A stretch of 47,089 bases of DNA from Halomonas sp. A11-A (GCF_003182195.1 NZ_QGTM01000013.1:25720-72808); one strand, 5' to 3'. Positions 36,355 through 46,038 are shown, counted from the first letter of the stretch. Program-made: numbers and translations. The notes: generated from the letters alone by a model not told the origin.

Positions 36355-37904
36355 GGTGATCTTCCCTGTGCGACCCGTGTCGTGGGTGTGAGTGTCGGCA
36401 CGGCGCTTGGTTCGATAACATCTCAACAAAGGGGCAAATTCGACCAGCCAGGCCAGGGAGGTGAGACCACCACCGCCGTTACCCCACTTGACGGAACACT
36501 ACCACAGCTCTCGCAACACATCTGAGCGTTGTGGGTAAGTTCAGAAGCATCTGCTCAAGATGGATGCCACTATGCCGATGTAATGGGTGATTATGTGCTG
36601 TGTTCATCACCCCTCGATAAGGAAGGCCTCAGCCAATGACCCTACACCTAACGATCAAGTCACGCCTGATTCTGCTGGTATCGCTGATGCTTCTGCTGCT
36701 GGCCGGTGTCGGCCTGCTGGGCATCAGCGGAATGAATACGGCCAACCGCACCGCCGACAGCCTCTATCAGGATAACCTGCGCGAAGCGCAACAGCTGGCG
36801 AACCTCAACGAGCTGTTGCGTGAAACCATGATAGAGCTCTCGCTCTCGGCACAGCATGACCCGCACCTTCCTGTCAGCCAGCTCCACGACCACCCCACCA
36901 CGATGCATCTAGACAATGTACGCCGCAACATGGAGCAGATCGATGCCCTGTGGGCCATCCACAGGGATGAGGACCACTCTTCCGGCGCCACCGAATTGAC
37001 CCGCCGCTTCGACCAGCAGTATCAGCGCCTGGTCGTCGACGGGATTGAACCGGCGCTGCAGCTCTACGCCGCCAATGACTTCAATCGCGCCAACGAGATC
37101 GTCTTCGTGGAGGCAATGCCGCCCTTCCGTGAGCTGGTAGATACTCTTCATGCGCTGATCCGCTACGAGAACGAGCAGGCCTCAGCCAGCTACCAAGCGG
37201 CGGTGGATCGCGCCAAGCGCCTGCGTGCCGTCGTCGTCGGTGTGTTGATCGCCGGCATCCTGCTCGGCTCTATCCTCGGCTGGCTGCTGATGCAGCGCAT
37301 TCTGCAGCCGCTCTCGCGTGCCCGCCACCACCTGCAGCAGATGGCCGATGGCAACCTGACCGATACCATCGAGGCACACAGCCGCGATGAGGTGGGTCAG
37401 ATGATGCTGGTCCTCGCCGACACCCAGGAGAAGATCCGCGACCTGATCATTGACATTCAGCACTCTGCAGAGTCGATCTCCACTGCCTCGACTCAGATCG
37501 CTAGTGGCAATACCGACCTCTCCCAGCGCACTGAGGAGCAGGCCTCCAGTCTTCAGGAGACGGCAGCCAGTATGGAGGAGGTGGCCACCACGGTGAAGAA
37601 CAACACCGAGCATACCAAACAAGCCAACCGGCTCTCCCACGAGGCGAGTCAGTCAGCCAGTGTCGGCGGTGAACGCGCCCAGCAGGCGGTGAAGAAGATG
37701 TACGAGATGGCGAAGAGCTCCGAGGAGATTAGCAGCATCATTTCACTGATTGACGGCATCGCCTTCCAGACCAATATCCTGGCACTGAACGCCTCGGTGG
37801 AGGCGGCGCGTGCCGGTGATCAGGGCCGCGGCTTTGCGGTGGTGGCCGGTGAAGTGCGCAACTTGGCCCAGCGCTCGGCGGAGGCTGCCAAGCAGATTCA
37901 AGCC

Positions 37905-37909
37905 CTGAT
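37905..37909 (+). repeat. Target-site duplication CTGAT, left copy
   Basis: CTGAT here and at 39642-39646 flank the insertion sequence directly; 5 bp falls within the 4-5 bp seen for IS1380-family elements. Confidence 0.85.
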
Positions 37910-39641
37910 CCCGTCTAATTCATGACGAGGGGCTGAAAAACAAGGTAGCGGCTGGTAATCTCTTGTGGAATCAATGCGTTCCTGCAAGAACACGATACCA
38001 TGAGGCCAGCCGCTATGGGTGAAACGATAACGACCTCCACTCCCGACTTCAATGGCTCTATCCGCATCGAATTGAGTGGTCACCACACGACCAGTGATGC
38101 CGGCGTGCTGGCCCTGCGCGAGGCGCTCGACGGTAGTGGGGTGGTGGCGGCACTGGAAGACCACCTGGTCGATACCCGTGATCCCACCCGGATCCGTCAT
38201 TCGCTGGCCAGCCAGATCCGCACCGTGGTGCTCCAGCGGGCGATGGGATGGATCGATTTGCGTGATACCACCACGCTGAATCAGGATCCGCTCTGGCACT
38301 TGGCGTGTAGCGATGCGCGTGGCTTGACGCCATTGGTCGAGGCACGTCCCTCCCCGTCGACCCTGTCACGGCTGCTCAATTGCCTGGGCACGGATGACAA
38401 TATCGATACGCTCCACGAGGGCTTGCTGCGCCTGGCCATCTGGCGGCTGCGCTCGCTACACGGCGGTGAACGACCCAAGCACTTGACCCTGGATATCGAC
38501 GGCCTGCCCATCGAGGTCTTCGGCCAGCAGGGCGGCTCCGCCTTCAACGGCTACGCCGGCGCCCGCATCTACTCGCCGCTGGTCGCCTCCATCGCCGAAA
38601 CCGGCGACATGCTGGGCGGCCTGTTGCGCGAAGGCAATGTCGGACCGGCCGAGGATGCCGACACCTGGATTCCCCACCTGGTGCAGCGTGTTGCCGAGGG
38701 CATGGATCTTGAGGTCGATCAGATTCGAGTTCGCCTGGATGCCGGCTTCACCGATGGCGAGACGCTGAGGGCCATGGATTCTCGGGACATCGCCTATCTG
38801 GGGAGGCTGAAGAGCAACTCGGTATTACAGGCCAAGGCAGAGCCTTACCTGGTCCGACCGCCTGGGCGGCCGCCCGAGACACCCCGCGAGTGGTGCCATG
38901 ATCTGGAATACCAGGCGGGGAGCTGGGAGTCACCGCGCCGCGTGGTGCTGGTCGTGCAGGAGAACCCCGACGATCTGCTGTTTCATGCGTTCTTCCTGGT
39001 CACCAACCTCAACAAGCTCGACTACCCGCCGGAGAAGGTGTTGGCGCTGTACCGCAAGCGTGGCAAGGCCGAGGCCCACATGGGCGAGGTAAAATCGGCG
39101 CTCAATGTCCATTTGTCCTCGACCGACCGTGGCGCGTCGACGGTGCAGCAGGTCATGGCCCGCAATCAGGTCAACCTGTTGCTGAGCCTTTATGCCTACG
39201 AGGTCCTGCACGGACTGCGTTGTCTGCTGGAGAAGGAAACACGCCATGGCTGGAGCCTGATGCGGGTCCGCGAACAGGTACTCAAGGTGGCGGCCACGAT
39301 CACCGTGCATGCGCGACGCATCACCTTTCACCTGGGGGCCGCCGCCGACAAGTGGTGGCCGGCCTTGCTACGCGGCCTACCGCGATTGACGCCCTTGGTC
39401 TAGCCCCAAGACCCAGAGGGGGAGAACAAACCAGCCAGAGCCGGCGGCGAACGGACCCGCCGACAGACACGGCTGTCTGTCAGGTTGGAATTGATAGATT
39501 TCGGACATAAAGCCCGATCCAACTATAAGTTTTCGTTATTGAAACGCCAGCCACTCGGCCATATGCCCTCACACGGCGCTCGCTAACGAGGCCATTTCGG
39601 GGTTGAAGCGTTCCCAGCAGCGCCTTGGTGAATTAGGCGGG
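37910..39641 (+). mobile_element. IS1380-family insertion sequence, 1732 bp
   Basis: Ends: CCCGTCTAATTCA (37910-37922) and, reversed, CCCGCCTAATTCA (39629-39641), 12 of 13 identical. A single transposase gene fills 38000-39403. The 238 bp after it hold no gene but a GACAGAC/GTCTGTC hairpin (39462-39481), possibly its terminator. Length and target duplication suit IS1380. Intact-looking ends and ORF suggest a recent, possibly active copy. Confidence 0.88.
38000..39403 (+). CDS. IS1380-family DDE transposase
   Basis: Transposase of about 467 residues (or 462 from the next ATG, 38015). The N-terminal half is GHHTTSDAGVLALREALDGSGV; catalytic-core motifs include LTLDIDGLPIEVFGQQGGSAFNGY (first Asp region), IRVRLDAGFTDGETLRAMD (second Asp) and KRGKAEAHMGEVKSALNVHLSS (Glu region with the Y/K-R-x-x-E-like pattern). 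It is full length with no stop or frameshift. It moves the element that interrupts the chemoreceptor gene. Its base use resembles the host genes, so transfer from a related bacterium is likely. Confidence 0.92.
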   Translation: MRPAAMGETITTSTPDFNGSIRIELSGHHTTSDAGVLALREALDGSGVVAALEDHLVDTRDPTRIRHSLASQIRTVVLQRAMGWIDLRDTTTLNQDPLWHLACSDARGLTPLVEARPSPSTLSRLLNCLGTDDNIDTLHEGLLRLAIWRLRSLHGGERPKHLTLDIDGLPIEVFGQQGGSAFNGYAGARIYSPLVASIAETGDMLGGLLREGNVGPAEDADTWIPHLVQRVAEGMDLEVDQIRVRLDAGFTDGETLRAMDSRDIAYLGRLKSNSVLQAKAEPYLVRPPGRPPETPREWCHDLEYQAGSWESPRRVVLVVQENPDDLLFHAFFLVTNLNKLDYPPEKVLALYRKRGKAEAHMGEVKSALNVHLSSTDRGASTVQQVMARNQVNLLLSLYAYEVLHGLRCLLEKETRHGWSLMRVREQVLKVAATITVHARRITFHLGAAADKWWPALLRGLPRLTPLV

Positions 39642-39646
39642 CTGAT
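39642..39646 (+). repeat. Target-site duplication CTGAT, right copy
   Basis: Second copy of the 5-bp duplication, after which the chemoreceptor reading frame resumes (TGACCGC...). Confidence 0.85.
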
Positions 39647-40189
39647 TGACCGCAATGGTGAAGTCGTCAAGGAGGGTAGCACCCTGGTGGAGAGCGTCGG
39701 CCTCGCCATGCAGGATATCGTCGATAACATCGGGCGCGTCTCGGCCCTTATGGATGAGGTGAGCCACGCCTCTGAGGAGCAGACCCTGGCCATCGATCAG
39801 GTCAGTGTGGCCCTCGGCCAGATGGATGAGGTCACCCAGCAGAACGCGGCGCTGGTGGAGCAGATCGCCACCGCCTCAGCCTCTCTCAAAGATCAGGCCC
39901 GCGATCTGGCCACCTCTGTTCGCTTCTTCAAGGTCGGAAAGGGCGCGTCACTGTCACCCGACGCCTCGCAGCCACCGCTGGTCTCCGCCCCGCGGGCGCT
40001 CGACCATACCCCGGCGGAGCAGCCCGAGGCCGGCTCACCCCACCGGCTGGACGCACCCAAGCGCAAGCCGAAGAGCGCCGGCGACGAAGATAACTGGGAA
40101 AGTTTCTGAGACAGGCGGCAGATTCGCTGCCCTGATCCACTGCCTGGGAGCCAGGTGGCGAGCGGCGCGGGTAGCGTTGCCGGTGGGGC

Positions 40190-41050
40190 TCAGCGTCGGC
40201 CGGCGGGGTAGCGGGTATCCTTCAGGCTGTCCTTGATCTTCTTCAGGTGGCCGAGGAAGTCCTCGCCGCGCCGCAGGGTCACGCCGGTGGCCAGCACGTC
40301 GATCAGCGCCAGCTGGATCATCCGCGAGGTCATCGGCATGTAGTGGTCGGTGTCCTCGGGGGTGGCGACCTCCAGGGTCTCGGTGCACTCTCGAGCCAGT
40401 GGCGAGTCGGGGGCGGTGATGCCCAGCACCACGGCGCCGCTCTCCCGGGCCAGGCGGGCGATGTCGACCAGCTCCCGGGTGCGCCCGGTCCAGGAGATCA
40501 CCACCACCACGTCGCCGGTATGGCAGCTCGAGGCCACCATGCGCTGCATCAGCACGTCCACATAGGCGGTGACCGGGATATTGAAGCGGAAGAACTTGTG
40601 CTGGGCATCCTGGGCCACGGCGCCCGAGGCGCCCAGGCCGAAGAAGTGCAGCTGTCGCGCCTGGATCAGGTAGTCCACCACCCGCTCGATGCGCAGCGGG
40701 TCGGTCTGGCGGCGGGCGTTGTCCAGCGCGGCAATGGTGGCACCGAAGATCTTCTCGGTGTAGTCGGCGGCCGTGTCGTCGGGTTCCACCGCCTGGCTGA
40801 CGTAGGGGGTGCCGCCGGCCAGGCTCTGGGCCAGCTTGATCTTGAAGTCCGGGTAGCCCTTGGCATCGAAGCTGCGACAGAAGCGGTTGACGGTCGGTTC
40901 GCTCACCGAGGCCGCCTGGGCCAGGGTGGCAATGCTCATGCCAGTGGCGGTTGCCGGGTCGGCGAGGATGACATCGGCAACCTTGCGCTCGGAGCGGTTG
41001 AGCTCCTCGAGGCGCTGACGAATGCGATCGATCAGGTCGTGATGGGCCAT
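40190..41050 (-). CDS. hexR: HexR regulator of central carbon metabolism (RpiR family)
   Basis: Transcription regulator of 286 residues. The N-terminal helix-turn-helix (about 1-77: [40 protein letters not shown]) and the C-terminal SIS sugar-phosphate domain (about 125-260: [41 protein letters not shown]) are both complete. In pseudomonads and relatives HexR binds KDPG made by the Entner-Doudoroff pathway and controls zwf, edd and related genes. Here it is divergent from zwf-pgl-eda across 228 bp that contain two palindromes suited to it. It faces the chemoreceptor remnant tail to tail. Confidence 0.93.
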   Translation of the reverse strand: MAHHDLIDRIRQRLEELNRSERKVADVILADPATATGMSIATLAQAASVSEPTVNRFCRSFDAKGYPDFKIKLAQSLAGGTPYVSQAVEPDDTAADYTEKIFGATIAALDNARRQTDPLRIERVVDYLIQARQLHFFGLGASGAVAQDAQHKFFRFNIPVTAYVDVLMQRMVASSCHTGDVVVVISWTGRTRELVDIARLARESGAVVLGITAPDSPLARECTETLEVATPEDTDHYMPMTSRMIQLALIDVLATGVTLRRGEDFLGHLKKIKDSLKDTRYPAGRR

Positions 41051-41112
41051 GGCGCGTTGGCGCTCTCCATGCTGAGCGGCACGGTGCCGCGGGGTGAAGC
41101 CGGAACGGGTGA

Positions 41113-41130
41113 TGTAGTGATTTAACTACA
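41113..41130. promoter_or_regulatory. Palindrome in the hexR-zwf region, hexR side
   Basis: TGTAGTGATTTAACTACA has 6-bp perfect arms (TGTAGT/ACTACA) around a 6-bp centre. It sits about 63 bp upstream of the hexR start and overlaps CATAAT on the minus strand, a possible hexR -10. It fits an autoregulatory HexR-type site. Confidence 0.5.
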
Positions 41131-41196
41131 TTATGCTGACTATCCTAGCCCGAGGAGGTTGGCCACGGCCAATCGTCCTCGGTGGCTGATAATTTA

Positions 41197-41212
41197 TTGC
41201 GTAATATTACAA
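41197..41212. promoter_or_regulatory. Likely HexR operator upstream of zwf
   Basis: TTGCGTAATATTACAA contains the perfect palindrome GTAATATTAC and fits TTGY-N8-ACAA, close to the pseudomonad HexR pattern (TTGT-N7/8-ACAA, from memory). It lies just upstream of the predicted zwf -35. Confidence 0.55.
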
Positions 41213-41219
41213 CAAAAGA

Positions 41220-41248
41220 TTGCCTTGATCCCTGCTTCCAGGTATTTT
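41220..41248 (+). promoter_or_regulatory. Predicted zwf promoter
   Basis: TTGCCT (41220-41225) and TATTTT (41243-41248) are separated by 17 bp, a reasonable sigma-70 match, 30 bp upstream of the zwf ATG. Confidence 0.45.
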
Positions 41249-41278
41249 TTTGGTAATCCAACGAAAAGAGAGGCGGAC

Positions 41279-42787
41279 ATGAGTCACTTCAGCCGGTCCA
41301 GCCAGGCGGCCAGTACCGACATCGACCTGGCGCTGTTCGGCGCCCTCGGCGACCTGGCGCAGCGCAAGCTCTTTCCGGCGCTGTTCCAGCTCGACCGCGA
41401 GGGGCTGCTCGACCCGGGCACGCGCCTGCTGGGCCTGGCGCGCCAGGAGCTCGATGTCGACGGCTTCAAGGGGCGCGTCGAGAAGGCGCTCACGACCTAC
41501 GTCAAGGCCGAGGAGCTTGACCGCAAGGCGCTCTCGCGCTTCCTTGCGCGCCTCGACTACCGCCAGCTCGATTTCACCAGGGTCGAGGGCTACACGGCGA
41601 TCCAGGAGTGGCGCAAGGCGGGGCGCGAGGCGGGGCAGGAGCGCCCCATGGTGGTCTACCTCTCGGTGGCGGCGAGGATCTACGGCGACATCTGTCGGCA
41701 CCTCGAGGCCAGCGGCAGCCTGGACGATCAGAGCCGGGTGGTGGTCGAGAAGCCGATCGGCTACGACCTGGCCTCCTCGGCGGAGATCAACGACGCCATC
41801 GGTGCCGTCTTCCCCGAGTCGCGTATCTACCGCATCGATCACTATCTGGGCAAGGAGACGGTGCAGAACCTGATCGCGCTGCGCTTCGCCAATCCGCTGT
41901 TCGGCACCCAGTGGAACCAGAACCATATCTCCCATGTGGAAATCACCGTGGCCGAGCAGGTCGGCATCGAGGGGCGCTGGGGCTACTTCGACGACGCCGG
42001 CCAGCTGCGCGACATGGTGCAGAACCACTTGCTGCAGCTGGTCTGTCTGATTGCCATGGACCCGCCGGCCAACCTTGACGCCGATGCCATCCGCGACGAG
42101 AAGGTCAAGGTGCTCAAGGCGCTCAGGCCCTTCACCGACGACATGCTGGGGCGTGACGTGGTACGCGGCCAGTACACGGCGGGCACCATCAACGGCAAGT
42201 CGGTGCCCGGCTACCTCGAGGAGGAGGGGGCCAATACCGAGAGCCACACCGAGACCTTCGTGGCCATGAAAACCGGCGTGGAGAACTGGCGCTGGGCTGG
42301 TGTGCCCTTCTACCTGCGCACCGGCAAGCGCATGCCCGAGAAGCTCTCGCAGATCATCATCCACTTCCGCCAGCAGCCCCACTACATCTTCGACCCGGAC
42401 CAGCGGGGGCTCGCCGCCAACAAGCTGGTGATCCGCCTGCAGCCGGAGGAGGGCATCGCCCTGGAGGTGCTGACCAAGGACAGCGGCCTGGACAAGGGCA
42501 TGCGCCTGCGCCGCGGCCCGCTGCACCTGGACTTCAACAGCGCCTTCCCCAAGACCCGCATCCCCGATGCCTACGAGCGCCTGCTGCTGGAGGTGATGAA
42601 GGGGCAGCAGTACCTCTTCGTGCGCCGCGACGAGGTCGAGCACGCCTGGCAGTGGTGCGATAGCCTGATTGCCGCCTGGGCCGATCGCGATGAGCCACCG
42701 CGCCGCTATCCGGCCGGCTCCTGGGGGCCCGTCGCATCGATAGCCATGATCACTCAGGATGGCCGCAGCTGGTATGAGGATTACTGA
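41279..42787 (+). CDS. zwf: Glucose-6-phosphate 1-dehydrogenase
   Basis: Oxidises glucose-6-phosphate to 6-phosphogluconolactone with NADP+ (or NAD+), the entry to the Entner-Doudoroff and pentose-phosphate routes; cytosolic. 502 residues, the usual bacterial length. The N-terminal dinucleotide motif is [10 protein letters not shown] (21-30, usually GASGDLA) and the substrate/active-site signature RIDHYLGKE starts at Arg185, with the catalytic His of the family later ([12 protein letters not shown] region). AGAGG precedes this ATG; the frame is open further upstream but without family sequence and across the predicted promoter. First gene of zwf-pgl-eda. Confidence 0.96.
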   Translation: MSHFSRSSQAASTDIDLALFGALGDLAQRKLFPALFQLDREGLLDPGTRLLGLARQELDVDGFKGRVEKALTTYVKAEELDRKALSRFLARLDYRQLDFTRVEGYTAIQEWRKAGREAGQERPMVVYLSVAARIYGDICRHLEASGSLDDQSRVVVEKPIGYDLASSAEINDAIGAVFPESRIYRIDHYLGKETVQNLIALRFANPLFGTQWNQNHISHVEITVAEQVGIEGRWGYFDDAGQLRDMVQNHLLQLVCLIAMDPPANLDADAIRDEKVKVLKALRPFTDDMLGRDVVRGQYTAGTINGKSVPGYLEEEGANTESHTETFVAMKTGVENWRWAGVPFYLRTGKRMPEKLSQIIIHFRQQPHYIFDPDQRGLAANKLVIRLQPEEGIALEVLTKDSGLDKGMRLRRGPLHLDFNSAFPKTRIPDAYERLLLEVMKGQQYLFVRRDEVEHAWQWCDSLIAAWADRDEPPRRYPAGSWGPVASIAMITQDGRSWYEDY

Positions 42788-42798
42788 GGAACTCCAAG

Positions 42799-43467
42799 AT
42801 GAGTGAGCTTTGCCGAGAACGCCTGGCCACCCAGCTGGCCGAGGCCGTGGCCGAGGCGCTGCGACAGGACCTGGCGAGCCAGGAGCGTGCCCTGCTGGTG
42901 GTCTCCGGTGGCTCCACGCCGGTGCCCTTCTTCCAGGCGCTGGCCGCCTGCGAGCTGCCCTGGTCGCGGGTCGAGGTGACCCTCGCCGACGAGCGCTGGG
43001 TGGCCGAGGACGCCGCCGACAGCAATGCCCGCCTGGTGGGCGAGCACCTGCTCAAGGGCCCGGCGGCGGCGGCCAGCTTCGTGCCGCTGACCACTGATGA
43101 CGCCACCCCCGAGCAGGGCGCCGCAGCGGTGGCCGAGCGTGTTGCCGGCCTGGCCTGGCCGGCCAGCGCGGTGATTCTGGGCATGGGCGGCGACGGCCAC
43201 ACCGCCTCGCTCTTCCCCGACAGCCGCGAGCTCGCCCTGGCCCTGACCACCGAGGCCGCGGCGGTGGCGGTGCGCACGCCGAGCCAGTCCCAGCCGCGCA
43301 TCACCCTCTCCGCCGAGCGCCTGCACCAGGCGCGGCGGCACTTCCTGCACATTACCGGCGGCGACAAGCGTGACATGCTGGTTCGGGCCCTGGCGGGCGA
43401 TGACGTCCGCGAGCTGCCGATCCGCGCCTTTCTTTCCTGCCCGCTGGCCATCTACTGGGCCCCCTGA
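42799..43467 (+). CDS. pgl: 6-phosphogluconolactonase
   Basis: Hydrolyses 6-phosphogluconolactone, the product of Zwf, to 6-phosphogluconate. The 222-residue DevB/SOL-type protein has the glucosamine-6-phosphate-isomerase-like fold: LLVVSGGSTPVPFFQALA (about 32-49), VEVTLADERWV (about 58-68), ILGMGGDGHTASLFP (about 125-139, with the catalytic His region) and RITLSAERLHQARRHFLHITGGDKR. Starts 11 bp after the zwf stop and ends 18 bp before eda, so the three are one operon. Confidence 0.95.
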   Translation: MSELCRERLATQLAEAVAEALRQDLASQERALLVVSGGSTPVPFFQALAACELPWSRVEVTLADERWVAEDAADSNARLVGEHLLKGPAAAASFVPLTTDDATPEQGAAAVAERVAGLAWPASAVILGMGGDGHTASLFPDSRELALALTTEAAAVAVRTPSQSQPRITLSAERLHQARRHFLHITGGDKRDMLVRALAGDDVRELPIRAFLSCPLAIYWAP

Positions 43468-43485
43468 TCTCATGGAGAGACATCA

Positions 43486-44160
43486 ATGACCTTCGACAAG
43501 AGCATCGACAAGCAGCTGCCCTCCACCCGCACCACCGAGCTCGACAGCATCTGCCTGAAGGCTGAGGTGATCCCGGTGCTCGCCATCCAGCGCGTGGAAG
43601 ATGCCGTGCCCCTGGCCACCGCCCTGGTCGAGGGGGGGCTGACCGTGCTTGAGGTGACCCTGCGCACCGACTGCGCCCTGGAAGCGGTGCGTCGCATCAA
43701 GGCGGCGCTGCCCCAGGCCAGCATCGGGGTGGGCACCGTGCTGACCCCGGCCCAGTACCGCCAGGCCGAGCAGGCCGGCGCCGACTTCGTGGTCACCCCG
43801 GGTACCACCGAGGCGCTCTATCGCTATGGAGTGACCAGCCCGGTGCCGATGCTGCCGGGCGTGGCCACCGTCTCCGAGCTGATGACCGGCTGGCAGTACG
43901 GCTACCGCCGCTTCAAGTTCTTCCCCGCCGAGGCCAGCGGCGGCGTCAAGGCGCTCAAGGCCTTCGCCGGCCCGATCCCCGAGGCGCGCTTCTGCCCCAC
44001 CGGCGGCATCAACCTCGACAACGCCGAGGACTACCTGGCGCTCAAGAACGTGATGTGCGTGGGCGGCTCCTGGCTGACCCCGAACTCCCTGGTGGAGGCC
44101 GAAGACTGGAACGGCATCCGCCAGCTGGCCCGGGAGGTGGCCGAGCGCTTCCACCACTGA
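43486..44160 (+). CDS. eda: KDPG aldolase (2-keto-3-deoxy-6-phosphogluconate aldolase)
   Basis: Cleaves KDPG to pyruvate and glyceraldehyde-3-phosphate, the last step of the Entner-Doudoroff pathway. 224 residues forming a class-I (beta/alpha)8 aldolase. Active-site residues are Glu56 (VLEVTLRT) and the Schiff-base Lys144 (RFKFFPAEASGG); FCPTGGINLDN and VGGSWLTP bind the phosphate. GGAGAG precedes the ATG. The middle enzyme Edd is not in this window, so the operon covers only zwf, pgl and eda here. A strong terminator follows at 44245-44270. Confidence 0.96.
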   Translation: MTFDKSIDKQLPSTRTTELDSICLKAEVIPVLAIQRVEDAVPLATALVEGGLTVLEVTLRTDCALEAVRRIKAALPQASIGVGTVLTPAQYRQAEQAGADFVVTPGTTEALYRYGVTSPVPMLPGVATVSELMTGWQYGYRRFKFFPAEASGGVKALKAFAGPIPEARFCPTGGINLDNAEDYLALKNVMCVGGSWLTPNSLVEAEDWNGIRQLAREVAERFHH

Positions 44161-44172
44161 CTCCCTCCCCAG

Positions 44173-44210
44173 GTTCCCTGCGAAAGAAGTTCCCTGCGAA
44201 CGACGTTCCC
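44173..44210 (+). repeat. Short direct repeats after eda
   Basis: GTTCCCTGCGAA occurs at 44173 and 44189, with a partial third GTTCCC at 44205: a 16-bp period. Placed between the eda stop and its terminator. Too short and too few for a CRISPR. Confidence 0.6.
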
Positions 44211-44244
44211 GTGTGCTCTCTCGACAGCCTGTTGCTGTCCTTCT

Positions 44245-44270
44245 CCCGGCCCTCGTGGCCGGGTTTTTTT
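44245..44270 (+). terminator. Intrinsic terminator of the zwf-pgl-eda operon
   Basis: CCCGGCC (44245-44251) pairs with GGCCGGG (44257-44263) over a CTCGT loop and is followed directly by seven Ts (44264-44270), the clearest Rho-independent terminator in the window. Confidence 0.9.
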
Positions 44271-44284
44271 GACTCCCGAAACGA

Positions 44285-44312
44285 GCGGGGGCCGGCAGCT
44301 GCCGACCCCCGC
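44285..44312 (-). terminator. Terminator-like palindrome after pgi
   Basis: A 28-bp palindrome: outer GCGGGGG/CCCCCGC around the perfect inner CGGCAGCTGCCG, one mismatch between. On the pgi strand it is followed by TCGTTT. It probably ends pgi transcription. Confidence 0.6.
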
Positions 44313-44325
44313 GCTGCACGCTGAC

Positions 44326-45984
44326 TCAGCGCCGGCGGCGCTTGCCGCCCTTGTCGGAGGGCGTCGTCGCGGACTCGGTGGCGTCCGTCGATGATCTGGC
44401 CGTGAAGTGCTCGCGCACCAGCGCCAGCAGCCCCTGGGTGGAGGCGTCGAAGTCCTGGCTCTGCTCGTCGATGCGCTCGCTGATCTCGCCGGCGATACGC
44501 TTGCCGAGCTGCACGCCCCACTGGTCGAAGGAGTTGATGTTCCAGATCACCCCCTGGACGAACACCTTGTGCTCGTACAGCGCGATCAGGGCCCCGAGGT
44601 TCTTGGGTGTCAGCTCGTCGAGCAGCAGCACGCTGGAGGGGCGGTTGCCGGGGCAGCTGTAGGGATCGAGCCGGCTGCCGCTCTGGCTGCCCTCCATGAA
44701 GGCGTTGGCCTGGGCCAGCATATTGGTGAGTAGGGCGAAGTGATGCTCCTCGAAGCCCGGCTCCGGTTTCAGCGAGGCGATGAAATCGATGGGTACGTAG
44801 CGGGTGCCCTGGTGGAGCAGCTGGAAGAAGGCGTGCTGGCCGTTGGAGCCGGTCTGCCCCCAGACGATGGGCCCGGTCTTGTAGTCCACCGGGTGGCCGA
44901 AGATGTCCACCGACTTGCCGTTGGACTCCATGTCGAGCTGCTGCAGGAAGGCCGGCAGCTGATGCAGCGCCTGGTCGTAGGGCACGATGGCCTGGGTCTC
45001 GGCGCCCACGAAGTTGATGTACCAGATGCCGATCAGCGCCATCAGCACCGGCATGTTCTCGCGGAAGGGCGCCTTCAGGAAGTGCTGGTCCATCTCGTAG
45101 GCACCTTCCAGCATGGCGATGAAGCCGTCGTAGCCGATGGAGAGCGCGATGGGCAGGCCGATGGAGGACCACATCGAGTAGCGCCCGCCCACCCAGGCCC
45201 AGAACTCGAAGACGTTCTCCTCGCGGATGCCGAACTCCATGGCCGCGCGGCGGTTGGTGGAGGCGGCGACGAAGTGGGCGCCCACGTCGGCGTCCGGCCC
45301 GGCGGTCTCCAGGAACCAGCGCCGGGCGGTCTTGGCGTTGAGCAGGGTCTCCTGGGTGGAGAAGGTCTTGGTGGAGACGATGAACAGGGTGGTGGCCGGG
45401 TCAAGGCGCGACAGCACCTTCTGGATATGGGTGCCGTCGACGTTGGAGACGAAGTGGAAGTTCAGCTCCGGGTGGCGGTACTTGAGCAGCGCCCGGCAAG
45501 CCATGTTGGGCCCCAGGTCCGACCCGCCGATGCCGATGTTGACCACGTCCCGGATGCGCTCCCCGCTGTAGCCCTTCCACTCGCCACTGCGTACCGCCTC
45601 GGAGAACTGCTTGATCTGCTCGCGGGTGCGCTGGATCTCCGGCATCACGTCCTTGCCGTCGACCATCAGCGGCCCCTCTCCTAGGTTGCGCAGGGCGGTG
45701 TGCAGCACCGGGCGGTCCTCGGTGACGTTGATGATGTCCCCGGAGAACATCTGGGCGCGACGCTGCACCAGCGCCGAGTGGTTGGCCAGCTCGATCAGCC
45801 GGTCGAGCACCGCGTCGGAGACCTGGTGCTTGGAGTAGTCGAGGAAGAGGCCGCCGACGCGCAGGCTCATCTTCTCGAAGCGCTGCGGGTCGTTGGCGAA
45901 GTAGTCGCGGATCCGGTCGTTGGCGGTCTGCTCATACAGGCGCTTGAGGGCCTGCCAGGTCACGCTGCGGGTCAGCTGGAACAT
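44326..45984 (-). CDS. pgi: Glucose-6-phosphate isomerase
   Basis: Interconverts glucose-6-phosphate and fructose-6-phosphate; in Entner-Doudoroff organisms it mainly feeds gluconeogenic carbon and recycled hexose back to Zwf. 552 residues. PGI signatures: VNIGIGGSDLGPNMACRAL (about 148-166), FEFWAWVGGRYSMWSSIGLP (about 259-278) and the active-site loop GQTGSNGQHAFFQLLHQGT with its His. The C-terminal extension (ARSSTDATESATTPSDKGGKRRRR in pattern) is basic and of unknown role. GAGG precedes the ATG. It lies 54 bp after mgsA on the same strand, probably the last gene of pyk-mgsA-pgi. Confidence 0.96.
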   Translation of the reverse strand: MFQLTRSVTWQALKRLYEQTANDRIRDYFANDPQRFEKMSLRVGGLFLDYSKHQVSDAVLDRLIELANHSALVQRRAQMFSGDIINVTEDRPVLHTALRNLGEGPLMVDGKDVMPEIQRTREQIKQFSEAVRSGEWKGYSGERIRDVVNIGIGGSDLGPNMACRALLKYRHPELNFHFVSNVDGTHIQKVLSRLDPATTLFIVSTKTFSTQETLLNAKTARRWFLETAGPDADVGAHFVAASTNRRAAMEFGIREENVFEFWAWVGGRYSMWSSIGLPIALSIGYDGFIAMLEGAYEMDQHFLKAPFRENMPVLMALIGIWYINFVGAETQAIVPYDQALHQLPAFLQQLDMESNGKSVDIFGHPVDYKTGPIVWGQTGSNGQHAFFQLLHQGTRYVPIDFIASLKPEPGFEEHHFALLTNMLAQANAFMEGSQSGSRLDPYSCPGNRPSSVLLLDELTPKNLGALIALYEHKVFVQGVIWNINSFDQWGVQLGKRIAGEISERIDEQSQDFDASTQGLLALVREHFTARSSTDATESATTPSDKGGKRRRR

Positions 45985-46038
45985 CGGAAGCCTCGCCTTT
46001 TGTCATTGATGGGGTCGATGGGAGCCGGGTCGGGAGTG

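Larger units (their letters stand above)
36636..40109 (+). pseudogene. Methyl-accepting chemotaxis protein interrupted by an IS
   Basis: Transmembrane chemoreceptor split by the insertion sequence at 37910-39641. Removing it with one target copy joins 36636-37909 to 39647-40109 in frame, giving 578 residues. Order: membrane helix 1 (about 9-31), periplasmic four-helix-bundle sensor (about 35-195), helix 2 (about 200-222), HAMP (about 222-275) and the signalling domain with the hairpin tip [31 protein letters not shown]. The restored junction reads KQIQALIDRNGEVVKEGSTLVESVG. The C-terminus is DNWESF, close to the CheR/CheB-tethering pentapeptide NWETF, so the ancestor was a high-abundance, adaptation-competent receptor. 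AAGGAAG precedes the ATG. As it stands, the first part ends just inside the IS after IQALIPSNS, beyond the trans-membrane and tip regions. Confidence 0.93.

Noticed and set aside
44173..44210. CRISPR array
   Set aside because: Unit of only 16 bp, two and a half copies, no spacers of regular length and no cas genes.
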